From positions 1 to 64,000 of the forward strand of contig NZ_JACDSF010000010.1 in assembly GCF_013449685.1 (NCBI RefSeq): 64,000 bases of DNA, in the 5' to 3' direction. Of the stretch, positions 1 through 7,956 are shown piece by piece. A program made the position numbers and the translations under genes. Source of the stretch: Pectobacterium brasiliense. Lineage in GTDB: Bacteria > Pseudomonadota > Gammaproteobacteria > Enterobacterales > Enterobacteriaceae. Every line of letters begins with the position of its first letter. The stretch's first letter is position 1. Below the pieces are notes generated by a model, which was given only the letters and a program-made list of their open reading frames with translations, was not told where the DNA came from and searched no databases.

Positions 1-1190
1 GCTCGGATCTGCAGTGCGGTAATTTCGATCTGAAAACAACGGTCGGCAATCAGTTGAATGGGGTGACATCCGGATTCAAAAACCTGATGGGGGAAGTTAT
101 TCAAGGTGCGACTGGTGCAGTCTCCAGTTTACCCGGCGCCATTATTCAACGAGCGAGTCCGGGACTCTATGACATGCTAACTAACGGTGTGCTTCAGGCA
201 AATGTTGCATTTGATAAGGCCATGCTTAACTGCCAAAACATGACCAAACGGATGATGGATTTTTCTGACTCCAGTAAATGGACCCAATCGGCACAGGCAG
301 ATGAATATAAGCAACTGGTTAACAGTGGAAAAGCGGATGCCGTTCAAACGGATAACGACTCCCAAAAATTGACCGGCAATAATGGCCAAAACTGGATTGG
401 TGGCCAACGACGTGGCGGTAAAGGGCAACCAGCTATTCGTCCAACTCATGATTTGGCGTCTGCGGGCTATAACATGATGAACAGCCAGCCCGTGTTGAGT
501 ACATCTTCTGTCAGTGCCAGTAATTGCATGGGATCAGTTTGCCAAAAATTCCCTAACTCGGAGGAAGCCGCAAAAGCGGTTGTTCAGGTACTTGGCGATC
601 GCTCGATGCGGACGTGTAAGGTTGCCACTGATTGCACGAGTGGGGATGAAGGCCAACAACCCGGAACTACTCAGGCAGGAACAGGATTCGCCCCCATGTT
701 GGAAGACGCAACGAAAACCAATCTGGAACAACTTGTGAAAATGGTTAACGGGGTGGAGAAACCAACGGCTGCGAACCTGGCCAAGCTGAAGGCAGGGAGT
801 CTGACTATCACCAGTGGTGTTATCCGGGCATTACAACGCGATCCGGATAATGCGGCGTTAACCGGCCGACTGGCAAGCGAACTGGCGATGGCGGATACGG
901 TCGAGACGGCATTACTGATGCGCCGTATGCTGATGACTGGAATGTCTGAGCCAAATGCCGCGGCTCAGGAAGCCGCTGTTGATGAGGGAACCCGGCGTAT
1001 TGAGTCGCTCGATCGGGAAATTAATGCACTGAAGAACGAGATGGAACTCAAGCGCGAGCTGGCACGTAACTCAGTGCTGACTATCATCGAACGGGAAAAC
1101 AATCGTGTAGAAACCAATCCGCAGAAGCAAATCCAGGACAATACGGATACACGCTTCAACCAGATGACGATTCCCGCCCAGAGCAACTAA
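1..1190 (+). CDS. ICE conjugation protein, PFL_4711/TIGR03755-like (5' partial)
   Basis: The reading frame is open from base 3 through the left edge, so this is the C-terminal part of a longer gene; the first possible start inside the window (TTG at 54) is not the true start. I recognise the visible part (…DLQCGNFDLKTTVGNQLNG…, then …GLYDMLTNGVLQAN…) as the family called integrating conjugative element protein PFL_4711, a component of the ICE mating-pair apparatus, probably periplasmic or outer-membrane associated. The last third is Glu/Arg-rich and probably helical. It is followed after 2 bases by the next transfer gene, consistent with one operon. Family assignment is from memory of conserved motifs; the exact role in the type IV secretion system is not established. 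Confidence 0.8.
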   Translation, partial: SDLQCGNFDLKTTVGNQLNGVTSGFKNLMGEVIQGATGAVSSLPGAIIQRASPGLYDMLTNGVLQANVAFDKAMLNCQNMTKRMMDFSDSSKWTQSAQADEYKQLVNSGKADAVQTDNDSQKLTGNNGQNWIGGQRRGGKGQPAIRPTHDLASAGYNMMNSQPVLSTSSVSASNCMGSVCQKFPNSEEAAKAVVQVLGDRSMRTCKVATDCTSGDEGQQPGTTQAGTGFAPMLEDATKTNLEQLVKMVNGVEKPTAANLAKLKAGSLTITSGVIRALQRDPDNAALTGRLASELAMADTVETALLMRRMLMTGMSEPNAAAQEAAVDEGTRRIESLDREINALKNEMELKRELARNSVLTIIERENNRVETNPQKQIQDNTDTRFNQMTIPAQSN

Positions 1191-1192
1191 CT

Positions 1193-1564
1193 ATGTCTGA
1201 ATCTAAAAAGGCGCAGCCTCAATCCGCCATTAAGCGACTACGCCAGGGAACCAACGTGCTGCTGCTCGCGCTGGCATTCTGCTCTGGCGTTATGTTTATT
1301 GCATTTCTGATCGCGAGCATTGGCTTGTCCTATTCGGATGAATTCGTAGCGCTACGCCACTGGATGCAGCGAACGAGCACTGGCTGGCTGGTCTGGCGGT
1401 TGATGCTGTACAGCGCGCTGGGATGGGGACTCTGGAAAATCTGGCATGCGCCAGGATGTAAGCCTGAGTATAAAGCGTCGCTGAAACGGATGGCCATCGT
1501 GAGCGCGATGTTTTTACTGGCATGTGAATATGCCATGTATATCGATACAGGGGCGGCGCGATGA
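1193..1564 (+). CDS. small ICE membrane protein of the transfer operon
   Basis: A 123-residue protein with three hydrophobic stretches (about residues 22-47, 60-82 and 100-118) and a basic N-terminus, so probably an inner-membrane protein. It lies between the PFL_4711-type gene and the TraG-N gene, overlapping the latter by 4 bases (ATGA), which points to translational coupling. A small hydrophobic protein is usual at this place in SPI-7/PAPI-like ICEs. I do not recognise a named domain; a role in the mating pore is inferred only from position. Confidence 0.75.
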   Translation: MSESKKAQPQSAIKRLRQGTNVLLLALAFCSGVMFIAFLIASIGLSYSDEFVALRHWMQRTSTGWLVWRLMLYSALGWGLWKIWHAPGCKPEYKASLKRMAIVSAMFLLACEYAMYIDTGAAR

Positions 1565-3090
1565 CCGCGAACAGCTATCTCGAGTATTTTCTGACACTGT
1601 TGGGCTGGGTCATTAATAATGGCCTGTGGAATATTCTGATTGGTACCGGGCTTTTTGCTGCGCCGCTGGCGTTTAAAGTTGTTGGTATCTGGATGAAGGT
1701 CAGGGAAGAAGGGGAGGATGAGGGCAATAAAGGGATGCTGTCACTGCCCCGTATCGAGAACGCGTTGTACGGTGCGTTCTTTGTGATGCTGGCTTGCTGC
1801 GTTCCGCTGATTAATCTGAGCCTGAGTACCATGCAATATGATACGTCTCGGGCGAAAATGTGTGGAACCTGGACAACGCAGTCTCCGGATGAAAGTGGAT
1901 ATTCAAGTGTGGTATCCAGCCTCGGCGATCAGACAGCTGCGGTACCCTTTTGGTGGGCTGTCGTACATCGCCTGTCAAAAGGCGTAACGCAGGCTGCGGT
2001 CGCAACCATTCCTTGTCGACCGGATTTGCGCCAGGTTCGTTTTGAGGTGCAGAGGACCAGCATCAGCAATCCGGCTCTGGCTGAAGAACTGCAGGACTTT
2101 ACCAACGACTGCTATGCGCTCGCGCTATACACGTGGAAGCAGCAAGACCAGGGGGCTACAACGGATAAGGATGTGCTGAAGGACATCGAATGGCTAGGCA
2201 GCTCAACATTTCGTTCCCGCTATTATGGTGAACTGAACTCAAAAATGCCGCGGTCAAATTTTCCCTGGAGCGATGCCAGGGACAGTGGTCGGCCGAATAC
2301 GGGGCGGGGTGGTTACCCCACCTGTAATGAATGGTGGTCCACAGCGGATACCGGTTTGCAGGATAGGGTAGTCAATCAAGCTGATCCTGGTATGTGGCTG
2401 CGTCTTTCTGCTGCACTGAAAATGATGGGGAAAAGCACGGCTGACTATAAAGAAGCGGTGATCAGGCGCCTGGTGAGTCCTCAGAGCCTAAATATCTCTC
2501 AAGGGGGGCAGGTTTACGCTGGTTACGGGGGTAATGCGGACTTCACTACGATGAATACCGTCAATCGGTTTGGTGCCATTGCCGGCGGCGCGTTGGGAAG
2601 TCTGGGAGCATTTCCGGCATTTGATGCAATGCGCCAGGCGCTACCGATGGTTCAGGCCATATTGTTGATGGCTGTCTGCGTCATGCTGCCGCTGATTCTG
2701 GCTTTTGGTGTCTATGAATTCAAGGTTGTGGTTACCCTAACATTTGTGATATTCGCGCTGAATTTCCTTACGTTCTGGTGGGAACTGGCTAGGTGGCTCG
2801 ACAGTTGGTTACTTGAAGCACTCTACAGCTCGGATACCCACAGCCGATTTAATCTGGCAGGGTTTCAAAATACTTCTGACGATATGGTCATGAACTTTGT
2901 GATGGGAACGATGTTTATCGTTCTACCGACTCTTTGGGTGGGGGCGTTATCGTGGGCTGGTGTTCGTGTCGGTGATTTAGCTAGTGCGATGAAAAGCGGT
3001 GTACAGGACGCACAAAAAACAGGAGGTAGCGCAGGTGAAGTTGCTAGTAGCGCAGTGTCACAAAAAGGGGCAAAAAGAATTTTGAATTGA
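1561..3090 (+). CDS. TraG N-terminal-domain conjugative transfer membrane protein
   Basis: A 509-residue polytopic protein with an N-terminal membrane segment (about 8-40), a second near 65-83, a long soluble Cys-containing middle section, and a cluster of hydrophobic helices at about 355-400 and 440-465. This matches the TraG N-terminal-like family (PF07916) that ends the mating-pore operon of tRNA-integrated ICEs. In F-type systems TraG acts in mating-pair stabilisation and entry exclusion; that role is only inferred here. Start ATG 1561 overlaps the previous stop by ATGA. A strong terminator hairpin lies just after the stop. Confidence 0.85.
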   Translation: MTANSYLEYFLTLLGWVINNGLWNILIGTGLFAAPLAFKVVGIWMKVREEGEDEGNKGMLSLPRIENALYGAFFVMLACCVPLINLSLSTMQYDTSRAKMCGTWTTQSPDESGYSSVVSSLGDQTAAVPFWWAVVHRLSKGVTQAAVATIPCRPDLRQVRFEVQRTSISNPALAEELQDFTNDCYALALYTWKQQDQGATTDKDVLKDIEWLGSSTFRSRYYGELNSKMPRSNFPWSDARDSGRPNTGRGGYPTCNEWWSTADTGLQDRVVNQADPGMWLRLSAALKMMGKSTADYKEAVIRRLVSPQSLNISQGGQVYAGYGGNADFTTMNTVNRFGAIAGGALGSLGAFPAFDAMRQALPMVQAILLMAVCVMLPLILAFGVYEFKVVVTLTFVIFALNFLTFWWELARWLDSWLLEALYSSDTHSRFNLAGFQNTSDDMVMNFVMGTMFIVLPTLWVGALSWAGVRVGDLASAMKSGVQDAQKTGGSAGEVASSAVSQKGAKRILN

Positions 3091-3099
3091 TTGCTAGTA

Positions 3100-3128
3100 A
3101 AATAGCCGATGTAATATATCGGCTATTT
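3100..3128. terminator. bidirectional terminator hairpin between TraG-like and DUF3742 genes
   Basis: An 11-bp perfect stem (AATAGCCGAT and its complement, plus one closing A-T pair) with a 7-nt loop, followed by TCTTTCT on the plus strand. It sits between convergent genes and covers the last codons of the minus-strand gene, so it probably serves both. Confidence 0.75.
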
Positions 3129-3455
3129 CTTTCTCCACCACCACCAATAATCATCGAAATACTCATCGTCATGAGCATTTCTGTCTGTTAAACCTTTTTT
3201 AGGACTGATCAAAAAAACAGCCCAAAGCAAAAGAAACATACCACCAATAATAAATCCACCAAACAGAATCGCTGCAATGGATAAGGTTAAAAATGCAGTA
3301 ACAGGAATATGGCCAACCAACTTCGGTAAATGGTTCTGGGTAGCCCAAGCAACACAGACCGCATCACATTGCTTCAGGCGGTTTTTTGTGCCTTTCCAGA
3401 TACCTGCCGCCTTGAGTCCACGCTGATAGGCTTGGTTCTTTGCTGTGCTTTGCAT
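3123..3455 (-). CDS. DUF3742 family membrane protein
   Basis: A 110-residue protein with a basic N-terminal helix and two adjacent hydrophobic segments near residues 55-90, ending in an acidic then Trp-rich tail (DDYWWWWRKK). The pattern and the position, convergent with the TraG-N gene, match DUF3742, a family typical of this ICE type and of unknown function. I chose ATG 3455 rather than 3485 because AAGGA lies 7 bases upstream and family members start there. Confidence 0.75.
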   Translation of the reverse strand: MQSTAKNQAYQRGLKAAGIWKGTKNRLKQCDAVCVAWATQNHLPKLVGHIPVTAFLTLSIAAILFGGFIIGGMFLLLWAVFLISPKKGLTDRNAHDDEYFDDYWWWWRKK

Positions 3456-3597
3456 CTGAATATCCTTCTCAATGGAATATCTCATGGTTACATTTTAACC
3501 TGACCAGGAGCGTAAATCCATTAAATTGATAGAGATTACACACCGTTTCGCAAGAGATGTCTGCCGCTACAAGACCGGATTTAAATGAATCTATTTT

Positions 3598-3954
3598 TCA
3601 TATGCCCAATATGTTCGCCAGTGTGATTTCGACATCAGCCATGACCTGGGGTGAAACCGTATCAATATACTTGGCCCCTCTGGCCTGGAAATCAAGAGAG
3701 TTCAACTGGTGGCAAAGGATAACCCCGGTCACTTTTCCTTTCTCGCTGTCACCACCCCCGATATAAACTACGATGTTCTTTTCGCGCAAGGATCCTGCGC
3801 CTGATGTTATCGCTGCGCAAGCGGTAACGCCGGTTTCCTTGTTCACGGCATCAACAGATATCACAAGAAAATAGTGTGGTCCGGCAATCTCTTTACCTGC
3901 AATGGGGTCTGGATTGACTAACCATATTTCACCTCTTTTTGGTGTTCGGGCCAT
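3598..3954 (-). CDS. MazF/PemK-type endoribonuclease toxin
   Basis: A 118-residue protein of the MazF/PemK/ChpB type. The N-terminus has the hallmark KRGEIWLVNPDPIAGKE, where the conserved basic residue and the G/P-rich turn form part of the active site, followed by a HYFLVIS strand and a terminal SPQVMADVEITLANILG helix. Family members cut mRNA at short sequences. The start ATG overlaps the antitoxin stop by one base (TGATG), the usual coupled arrangement. It lies in ICE cargo, where such pairs often stabilise the element. Cleavage specificity cannot be read from the sequence. Confidence 0.85.
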   Translation of the reverse strand: MARTPKRGEIWLVNPDPIAGKEIAGPHYFLVISVDAVNKETGVTACAAITSGAGSLREKNIVVYIGGGDSEKGKVTGVILCHQLNSLDFQARGAKYIDTVSPQVMADVEITLANILGI

Positions 3955-4256
3955 CAAAAGATCTCCCGTCCTGTAGGTTTCAGTTGCTGAAATGGCTGTG
4001 TCGCCTCCCTTAGTGTCTGGATATCTTCAGCACTTAAATCAGACACCAGTTCGTCAGGAGACATCCTGCGCTTACGAGGTTTTACTGTCTGGGGCATGAT
4101 TTTCAGCGCATCATTATCCTGAACAAAAATCACATCTTCGCCTTCTTTCCAGTTCATCGCCAGGGCGATCTCCTTAGGAATTGTTACAACGATGGCTCTA
4201 CCCTGCTTACGCAAGCGTGCGCTTTTGCCTGTCGTTTTTTCGGCTACAATACTCAT
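3954..4256 (-). CDS. MazE/AbrB-type antitoxin
   Basis: A 100-residue protein with an N-terminal swapped-hairpin AbrB/MazE DNA-binding domain (KQGRAIVVTIPKEIALAMNW, about residues 16-36) and a C-terminal tail (about 65-100) expected to wrap and inhibit the toxin encoded next to it. The pair probably represses its own promoter through the inverted repeat upstream. The length is a little above a typical MazE, in line with the PemI/ChpS type. Confidence 0.85.
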   Translation of the reverse strand: MSIVAEKTTGKSARLRKQGRAIVVTIPKEIALAMNWKEGEDVIFVQDNDALKIMPQTVKPRKRRMSPDELVSDLSAEDIQTLREATQPFQQLKPTGREIF

Positions 4257-4280
4257 GACTTATCCTCTGGTGTAACCATG

Positions 4281-4312
4281 ATAGCACCACTATAGCGTAA
4301 AAAACGTGCTAT
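4281..4312 (-). promoter_or_regulatory. inverted repeat at the toxin-antitoxin promoter
   Basis: ATAGCAC (4281-4287) and its exact complement GTGCTAT (4306-4312) are separated by 18 bases and lie 25 bases upstream of the antitoxin start. The position fits an operator for autorepression by the antitoxin or the complex; this is an inference. Confidence 0.5.
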
Positions 4313-4504
4313 AAAAAGACATGAATAAACGAAATGTTATCACTGCTCTGAAGACGTTGTATGATAAATAAATGGGTATGAAAAGGAATACTGCCTGACT
4401 ACAACACGAGTGCGGAGTTCAATATCAGCCAGGTTATTCTTCTCTTTAATACCTTAAAGCAAAGGCTGTGTAATATCATTATCGTGGCAATATAAGGAAT
4501 AAAT

Positions 4505-4924
4505 ATGTCAAATACATCCCGGTTGTTTGAATCCTATGATGCATTAGATTATGTCGAGTTTTTGAGTAAATTGGATTCACCTAAAGTATATCTCTTGGTG
4601 GAGGATAAGCCTAGCACCATGTATTATCTTCCCGGTTATGTTATTGAATCCTCTGTTACAGGCGAATGGTTTGTTTTTAATCGCGGTCGCTTTGCTTTAG
4701 AAGGGGATAGTGGCCTTCGACAAATGAAAGAGTTTCTTTCTTACCTCAAAGAGCATGAGGTGATTTTTTCTGCATGGGTAATAAGTCAGGATGTTTTGAA
4801 TAATATGGAAGCTGGACTTACGTTATGGCCTAGTGTTAAGAACGAACTTATACCATTGAGCACATATCATTCAGATGATGTTATGTGGAATGCCAGAAAA
4901 AGAGTTGTTTCTGAATTTAAGTAA
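4505..4924 (+). CDS. hypothetical protein (ICE cargo)
   Basis: A 139-residue soluble protein that I do not recognise. It has no signal peptide or membrane segment and mixes beta-like stretches (YLLVEDKP, EWFVFNRGRF) with a helical middle. The start is well supported by AAGGAA 6 bases upstream of the ATG. Its low GC content relative to the conjugation genes suggests later acquisition. It is followed 65 bases downstream by a DUF2726-like gene on the same strand, so the two may be co-transcribed. Confidence 0.6.
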   Translation: MSNTSRLFESYDALDYVEFLSKLDSPKVYLLVEDKPSTMYYLPGYVIESSVTGEWFVFNRGRFALEGDSGLRQMKEFLSYLKEHEVIFSAWVISQDVLNNMEAGLTLWPSVKNELIPLSTYHSDDVMWNARKRVVSEFK

Positions 4925-4989
4925 GGTATGTACGCTCAACATGGTATCGGTTGGGCGTTTTTAATTTAACGCTTTTTTGTGGTGTTGGA

Positions 4990-5595
4990 ATGGATTTCAT
5001 TGCGATTGTTTTTCTAATTATTATTTTGGTTTTTGGGCTTTTAAATAAGCATCCAAATAACAAGGGGAAGAAAACTCCTCCAACCTTCAAGGACGATGCT
5101 AACATAGAATATAGTGATTTATCTGTTTTCGATACTACTCCTAAAAAATGGGAAACAAGAGATGCTCTTTTCTGGGGAGTGATTAATAGTGGTGCTTGTA
5201 TTAATAGGAAAGGTTACTTTTTAACTGAGTGTGAACGGAAGTTCTATGATAATTTAACCGCATGGCATGGTAATTATTGTGAAATTCATTGCCAGGTTTC
5301 TTTAGGCCAGTTGACTACAATACCCAAAGGAACCTTGTCGGATGAAGAGTATCGACGTTTTTCAGCAATAGTAAATAATATGGCTTTAGATTACGTCCTT
5401 GTTTCAAAGAAAACAAATAAGGTAGTTTGTGTCATCGAACTTGATGATGCGACTCATCAAAGAGAAAAGCGGATTGAGCGAGACAAAAAATTAAATAAAA
5501 TATTGTCTCTGGCAAAAATAGGTTTCTTACGTGTTTCTGTTGGGAATATTGATGATAAACCCGATATCTGGAAAGAAAGAGATTCTATTCATTGA
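4990..5595 (+). CDS. DUF2726-like protein with N-terminal membrane anchor
   Basis: A 201-residue protein starting at ATG 4990, with a single hydrophobic anchor (about residues 2-18) and a C-terminal domain that looks like DUF2726: a PD-(D/E)XK-like core with D in MALDYVLV, then VCVIELDDATHQREKRIERDKKLNKIL, and an FLRV strand. DUF2726 belongs to the restriction-endonuclease-like superfamily, and members occur alone or fused to helicases. The ELDD segment sits where the catalytic E-x-K would be, with D instead of K, so activity is uncertain. AT-rich, probable cargo. Confidence 0.65.
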   Translation: MDFIAIVFLIIILVFGLLNKHPNNKGKKTPPTFKDDANIEYSDLSVFDTTPKKWETRDALFWGVINSGACINRKGYFLTECERKFYDNLTAWHGNYCEIHCQVSLGQLTTIPKGTLSDEEYRRFSAIVNNMALDYVLVSKKTNKVVCVIELDDATHQREKRIERDKKLNKILSLAKIGFLRVSVGNIDDKPDIWKERDSIH

Positions 5596-5618
5596 TGTTC
5601 TGAATAATTAATTTTGTT

Positions 5619-5734
5619 GTTATCCACATATCCACGGACAAATAAGCCAGTGAGTCTGCGCCCACCAAAGGCGCGGGCGAACGGGAGCGGTCGGCGAGTG
5701 TCGAGCCGACTTTGTCGGTGGGTATGTGGGTAAC
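5619..5734 (+). repeat. long-range inverted repeat enclosing a GC-rich core
   Basis: GTTATCCACATATCCAC (5619-5635) pairs along all 17 positions with GTGGGTATGTGGGTAAC (5718-5734) if two G-U pairs are allowed. The enclosed 82 nt contain at least two further hairpins (GCGCC..GGCGC near 5659-5675; GTCGGC..GCCGAC near 5689-5710). The pairing is complete only as RNA on the plus strand, which hints at a folded transcript. Confidence 0.5.
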
Positions 5735-5800
5735 TATTTGACGATCTCGAATTGCGTTGTTAGTATCATTTTCGCTGTACCATCGTCCACTCGGACGATC

Positions 5801-5970
5801 ACCAATGATCTAGTGGCTCGTGAGGATCGCCTTCGGGTAGTCACAAAAGAACACTTCTGTAGCCTGCAAGGAAGAACACGCTCAGTTGCGTGTGGTAAAT
5901 CTGCCAGCCTTTGGAAGCAGATATCACCAGGTAGTTTAAACGCCGTTGCGAGCGTGGTGATGAAGGTCCG
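5801..5970 (+). repeat. 170-bp direct repeat, copy 1
   Basis: This stretch recurs at 8069-8238 with no gaps and about six substitutions, four of them clustered at 5811-5819. Inside are ACACGC..GCGTGT and ATCTGC..GCAGAT stem-loops. The two copies bracket the recombinase and its small regulator gene. Confidence 0.9.
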
Positions 5971-6431
5971 TTTATCCACTCAAATACTGACTCGTCTTAG
6001 CGAGTGCAGCCTGATAGCTTCAGCAACAATTTGCTGTTGTTCGAAGTTTTCTGTTTTACGCACGATTCAAGATACGAATACGTCTAGAGCGACGTCCGAC
6101 CTTTGCACGCACGTATAAGGCCATTTGGTACATTTGGCCGCTTACGGGAGTCGCAATGGAAGGTCGAAGCTGCGCGGCGTCACTTGTGCATGAGCAACGC
6201 GAATACCAAGTGACGCGCGAGCGCGTAATACGGTCAGAGCTTACGCACTGCCCGATAGACGATTCTTCTACCATCTGACCAACACGTAGTAACGGTTTTT
6301 AGTACGTATAAAGACGTTTTACTAACCGTTTAATGGTCGTTCATTTAACAAACAGTCCGAATGTATGAAAAACATCATCATGAAGACATTTCTATTAGAT
6401 AGAGGAGGTAATCAGCACGACATCGATGGCG

Positions 6432-6509
6432 ACGCCAGCAACCAAACTGGCGTGTGGAGGTAGACTGACGAGAGTCAGCCCGGCGTAAGCCGCGAATGGG
6501 TAACACCCA
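6432..6509 (+). ncRNA. array of four short stem-loops (candidate structured RNA)
   Basis: Four perfect stems follow each other almost without spacers: ACGCCAG/CTGGCGT (6432-6453), CTGAC/GTCAG (6465-6478), CGGC/GCCG with a GTAA tetraloop (6481-6492) and TGGGT/ACCCA (6497-6509). A GNRA-type loop and compact packing are typical of a folded RNA. No reading frame is plausible here. Whether it is a leader of the recombinase mRNA or an independent RNA cannot be told. Confidence 0.4.
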
Positions 6510-6638
6510 GGGTGCCTTGCAACAATTCAACATTTCGCCCCCGATGCACAGATGTCTGCTGAGACGCAGGATGCGCAAAATCAAACCGTGTCGTCGGGGA
6601 TGAAGTACCTATTTTTACTCTCTTTTAGAAGGGAGCCG

Positions 6639-6683
6639 GTGAGTTATGTATTCCGTTCACACGGGACGGAATACATAACTCAC
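6639..6683. repeat. 18-bp perfect inverted repeat upstream of recombinase
   Basis: GTGAGTTATGTATTCCGT (6639-6656) and its exact complement (6666-6683) flank a 9-nt centre. It ends 22 bases before the recombinase ATG and just ahead of its GGAGG (6696-6700). No T-tract follows, so it is a poor terminator. Two arms and a short spacer resemble a tyrosine-recombinase core site; a regulatory mRNA hairpin is the alternative. Confidence 0.7.
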
Positions 6684-6705
6684 TTCATTAGAACTGGAGG
6701 ACTAT

Positions 6706-7596
6706 ATGGCTAAGTTAAACAAGAATCTCGTGACGTTAGCGCGGGACGGTGGCGGCAGTTTTAAAACACTTAATGACCGTATGAAAATAGCCGATCGTTT
6801 TGCGGAAAGGTTAAAGCGTTTGAATGTGCAGATTAGGGATGCAAAGAATATTAAGCCTCGTCATATTGAAATGTATATCAGAAGTCGTCAGGACGAGAAA
6901 ATTTCAATCAGGACGTTGCAAAATGAAATGTCAGCAATACGATCCATTCTGCGTGCAGCCGGTAAGACCATTATGGCTAATCCAGAAAACGAAAAGCTGA
7001 GTAATCAAGCATTGGGTATTTCTGGCGCGAGTCGTGACGGTTCAAAAGTCGCTATTCCAGATAATGTATATCAAGGGATTTTAGAAAAGGTGAGTGCTGC
7101 AGATAAAGGTGCAGCAGCTGCAATGGAATTATCCCGCCTTCTTGGTTTACGGACTGAGGAAACTATTCAATCAGTTAAGTCTCTTAAAACATGGCAGAAG
7201 GCATTACAAAATGGTAATGAGAAAGTCCGGATTGTTTATGGCACGAAAGGAGGGAGGCCAAGAGATACGACAATTATTGAACGGGACAAGTTAATCAATG
7301 CAGTGAATAATGCAATACATATTACGAGCGAAAATAACGGGCGGTTGATTAATCGTCCTGCGTTGCATTTGGCAATTGAACAGTATCGTAATATCGTTAG
7401 GGAAGCGGGGCTTGTCGGAAAATATGCACCTCATAGCCTTAGATATGCTTATACCCAAGATGCAACAAAGCTACATCTTAAAAATGGATTTAGTAAAGAG
7501 GAGGCTGATGCATTAGTTTCCATGGATTTGGGGCACGGTGATGGCCGAGGTCGTTATGTTGCCCGCGTTTATAATAAAGTTGATCCCTCTCAGTGA
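6706..7596 (+). CDS. tyrosine recombinase, integrase-domain (Phage_integr_N/Integrase_1) type
   Basis: A 296-residue tyrosine recombinase. The N-terminal half is a helical core-binding domain with an IRSILRAAGK motif. The catalytic residues are in the expected order: Arg in LLGLRTEE (about 147), Lys in GTKGGRP (about 180), HSLR (about 242), then GHGDGRGRYVARVY with the second His and the nucleophile Tyr (about 288). This is the short integrase class common as a second recombinase inside ICEs and plasmids, distinct from the element integrase at 27.5 kb. GGAGG lies 5 bases before ATG 6706. Its substrate is unknown; the inverted repeat directly upstream and the flanking 170-bp repeats are candidates. 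Confidence 0.85.
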   Translation: MAKLNKNLVTLARDGGGSFKTLNDRMKIADRFAERLKRLNVQIRDAKNIKPRHIEMYIRSRQDEKISIRTLQNEMSAIRSILRAAGKTIMANPENEKLSNQALGISGASRDGSKVAIPDNVYQGILEKVSAADKGAAAAMELSRLLGLRTEETIQSVKSLKTWQKALQNGNEKVRIVYGTKGGRPRDTTIIERDKLINAVNNAIHITSENNGRLINRPALHLAIEQYRNIVREAGLVGKYAPHSLRYAYTQDATKLHLKNGFSKEEADALVSMDLGHGDGRGRYVARVYNKVDPSQ

Positions 7597-7603
7597 GAGA
7601 ATT

Positions 7604-7894
7604 TCAAGAAGGATTTTTGGCAGTTTCATTGTAAATCGTCAAGGCTGCCAATCTTCCTTGTTCTGTTAACGCATAGGATAATTTTAATTGTTCGTCTCTA
7701 TACTGTTCAACAAAACCATTTTTATGTAGAGTATGACAGGACGTTCTTAAATGATTTTGATATAATGTCGCGCTACGGTTTCTACTTATCATAGAGAATA
7801 AGGCTGTAGCTGTTACAAAGTGTTGATGGCCTTTTTTCTGCTCAATTGCATACAGCAGAAACAAGACATCACGTTGATTTCTTGAAATACGCAC
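7604..7894 (-). CDS. small winged-helix-like DNA-binding protein
   Basis: A 96-residue protein beginning MRISRNQRDVLFLLYAIEQK, with a predicted helix-turn-helix (LYQNHLRTSCHTLHKNGFVEQYRDEQLKLSYALTEQGR) that looks like a winged-helix recognition helix and wing. Similar small proteins occur on enterobacterial plasmids and ICEs, sometimes labelled as segregation or replication regulators without clear basis. The start is GTG 7894 with GGGG upstream. Two matching palindromes lie immediately upstream, consistent with autoregulation. It is convergent with the recombinase, the stops being 7 bases apart. Confidence 0.65.
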   Translation of the reverse strand: MRISRNQRDVLFLLYAIEQKKGHQHFVTATALFSMISRNRSATLYQNHLRTSCHTLHKNGFVEQYRDEQLKLSYALTEQGRLAALTIYNETAKNPS

Positions 7895-7909
7895 ACTACC
7901 CCATCTTAT

Positions 7910-7924
7910 TCGTATCAGATACGA
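7910..7924. promoter_or_regulatory. operator 1, TCGTATC-N-GATACGA
   Basis: A 15-bp palindrome with a single central base, 16 bases upstream of the GTG start of the minus-strand small regulator gene. The same 15-mer, apart from the central base, recurs 51 bp away. Confidence 0.7.
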
Positions 7925-7956
7925 TTAAATATTCTTTCTGAAAACAGTTCAATGCT

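Larger units (their letters stand above)
5596..6705 (+). other. 1.1-kb non-coding, hairpin-rich region before the recombinase
   Basis: No convincing gene is visible. The region holds a 17-bp long-range inverted repeat (5619-5635 with 5718-5734), the first copy of a 170-bp direct repeat (5801-5970), four closely spaced stem-loops (6432-6509) and an 18-bp perfect hairpin (6639-6683) just upstream of the recombinase ribosome-binding site. The density of structure suggests RNA or recombination sites rather than decayed coding sequence. Each element is reported separately. Confidence 0.6.

Noticed and set aside
5726..6274. Frames inside and beside the first 170-bp repeat
   Set aside because: No ribosome sites, no family resemblance, and the equivalent frames are not kept in the second repeat copy context.
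5619..6705. Retron (structured RNA with terminal inverted arms)
   Set aside because: The arms look right, but no reverse transcriptase gene follows; the next gene is a tyrosine recombinase.
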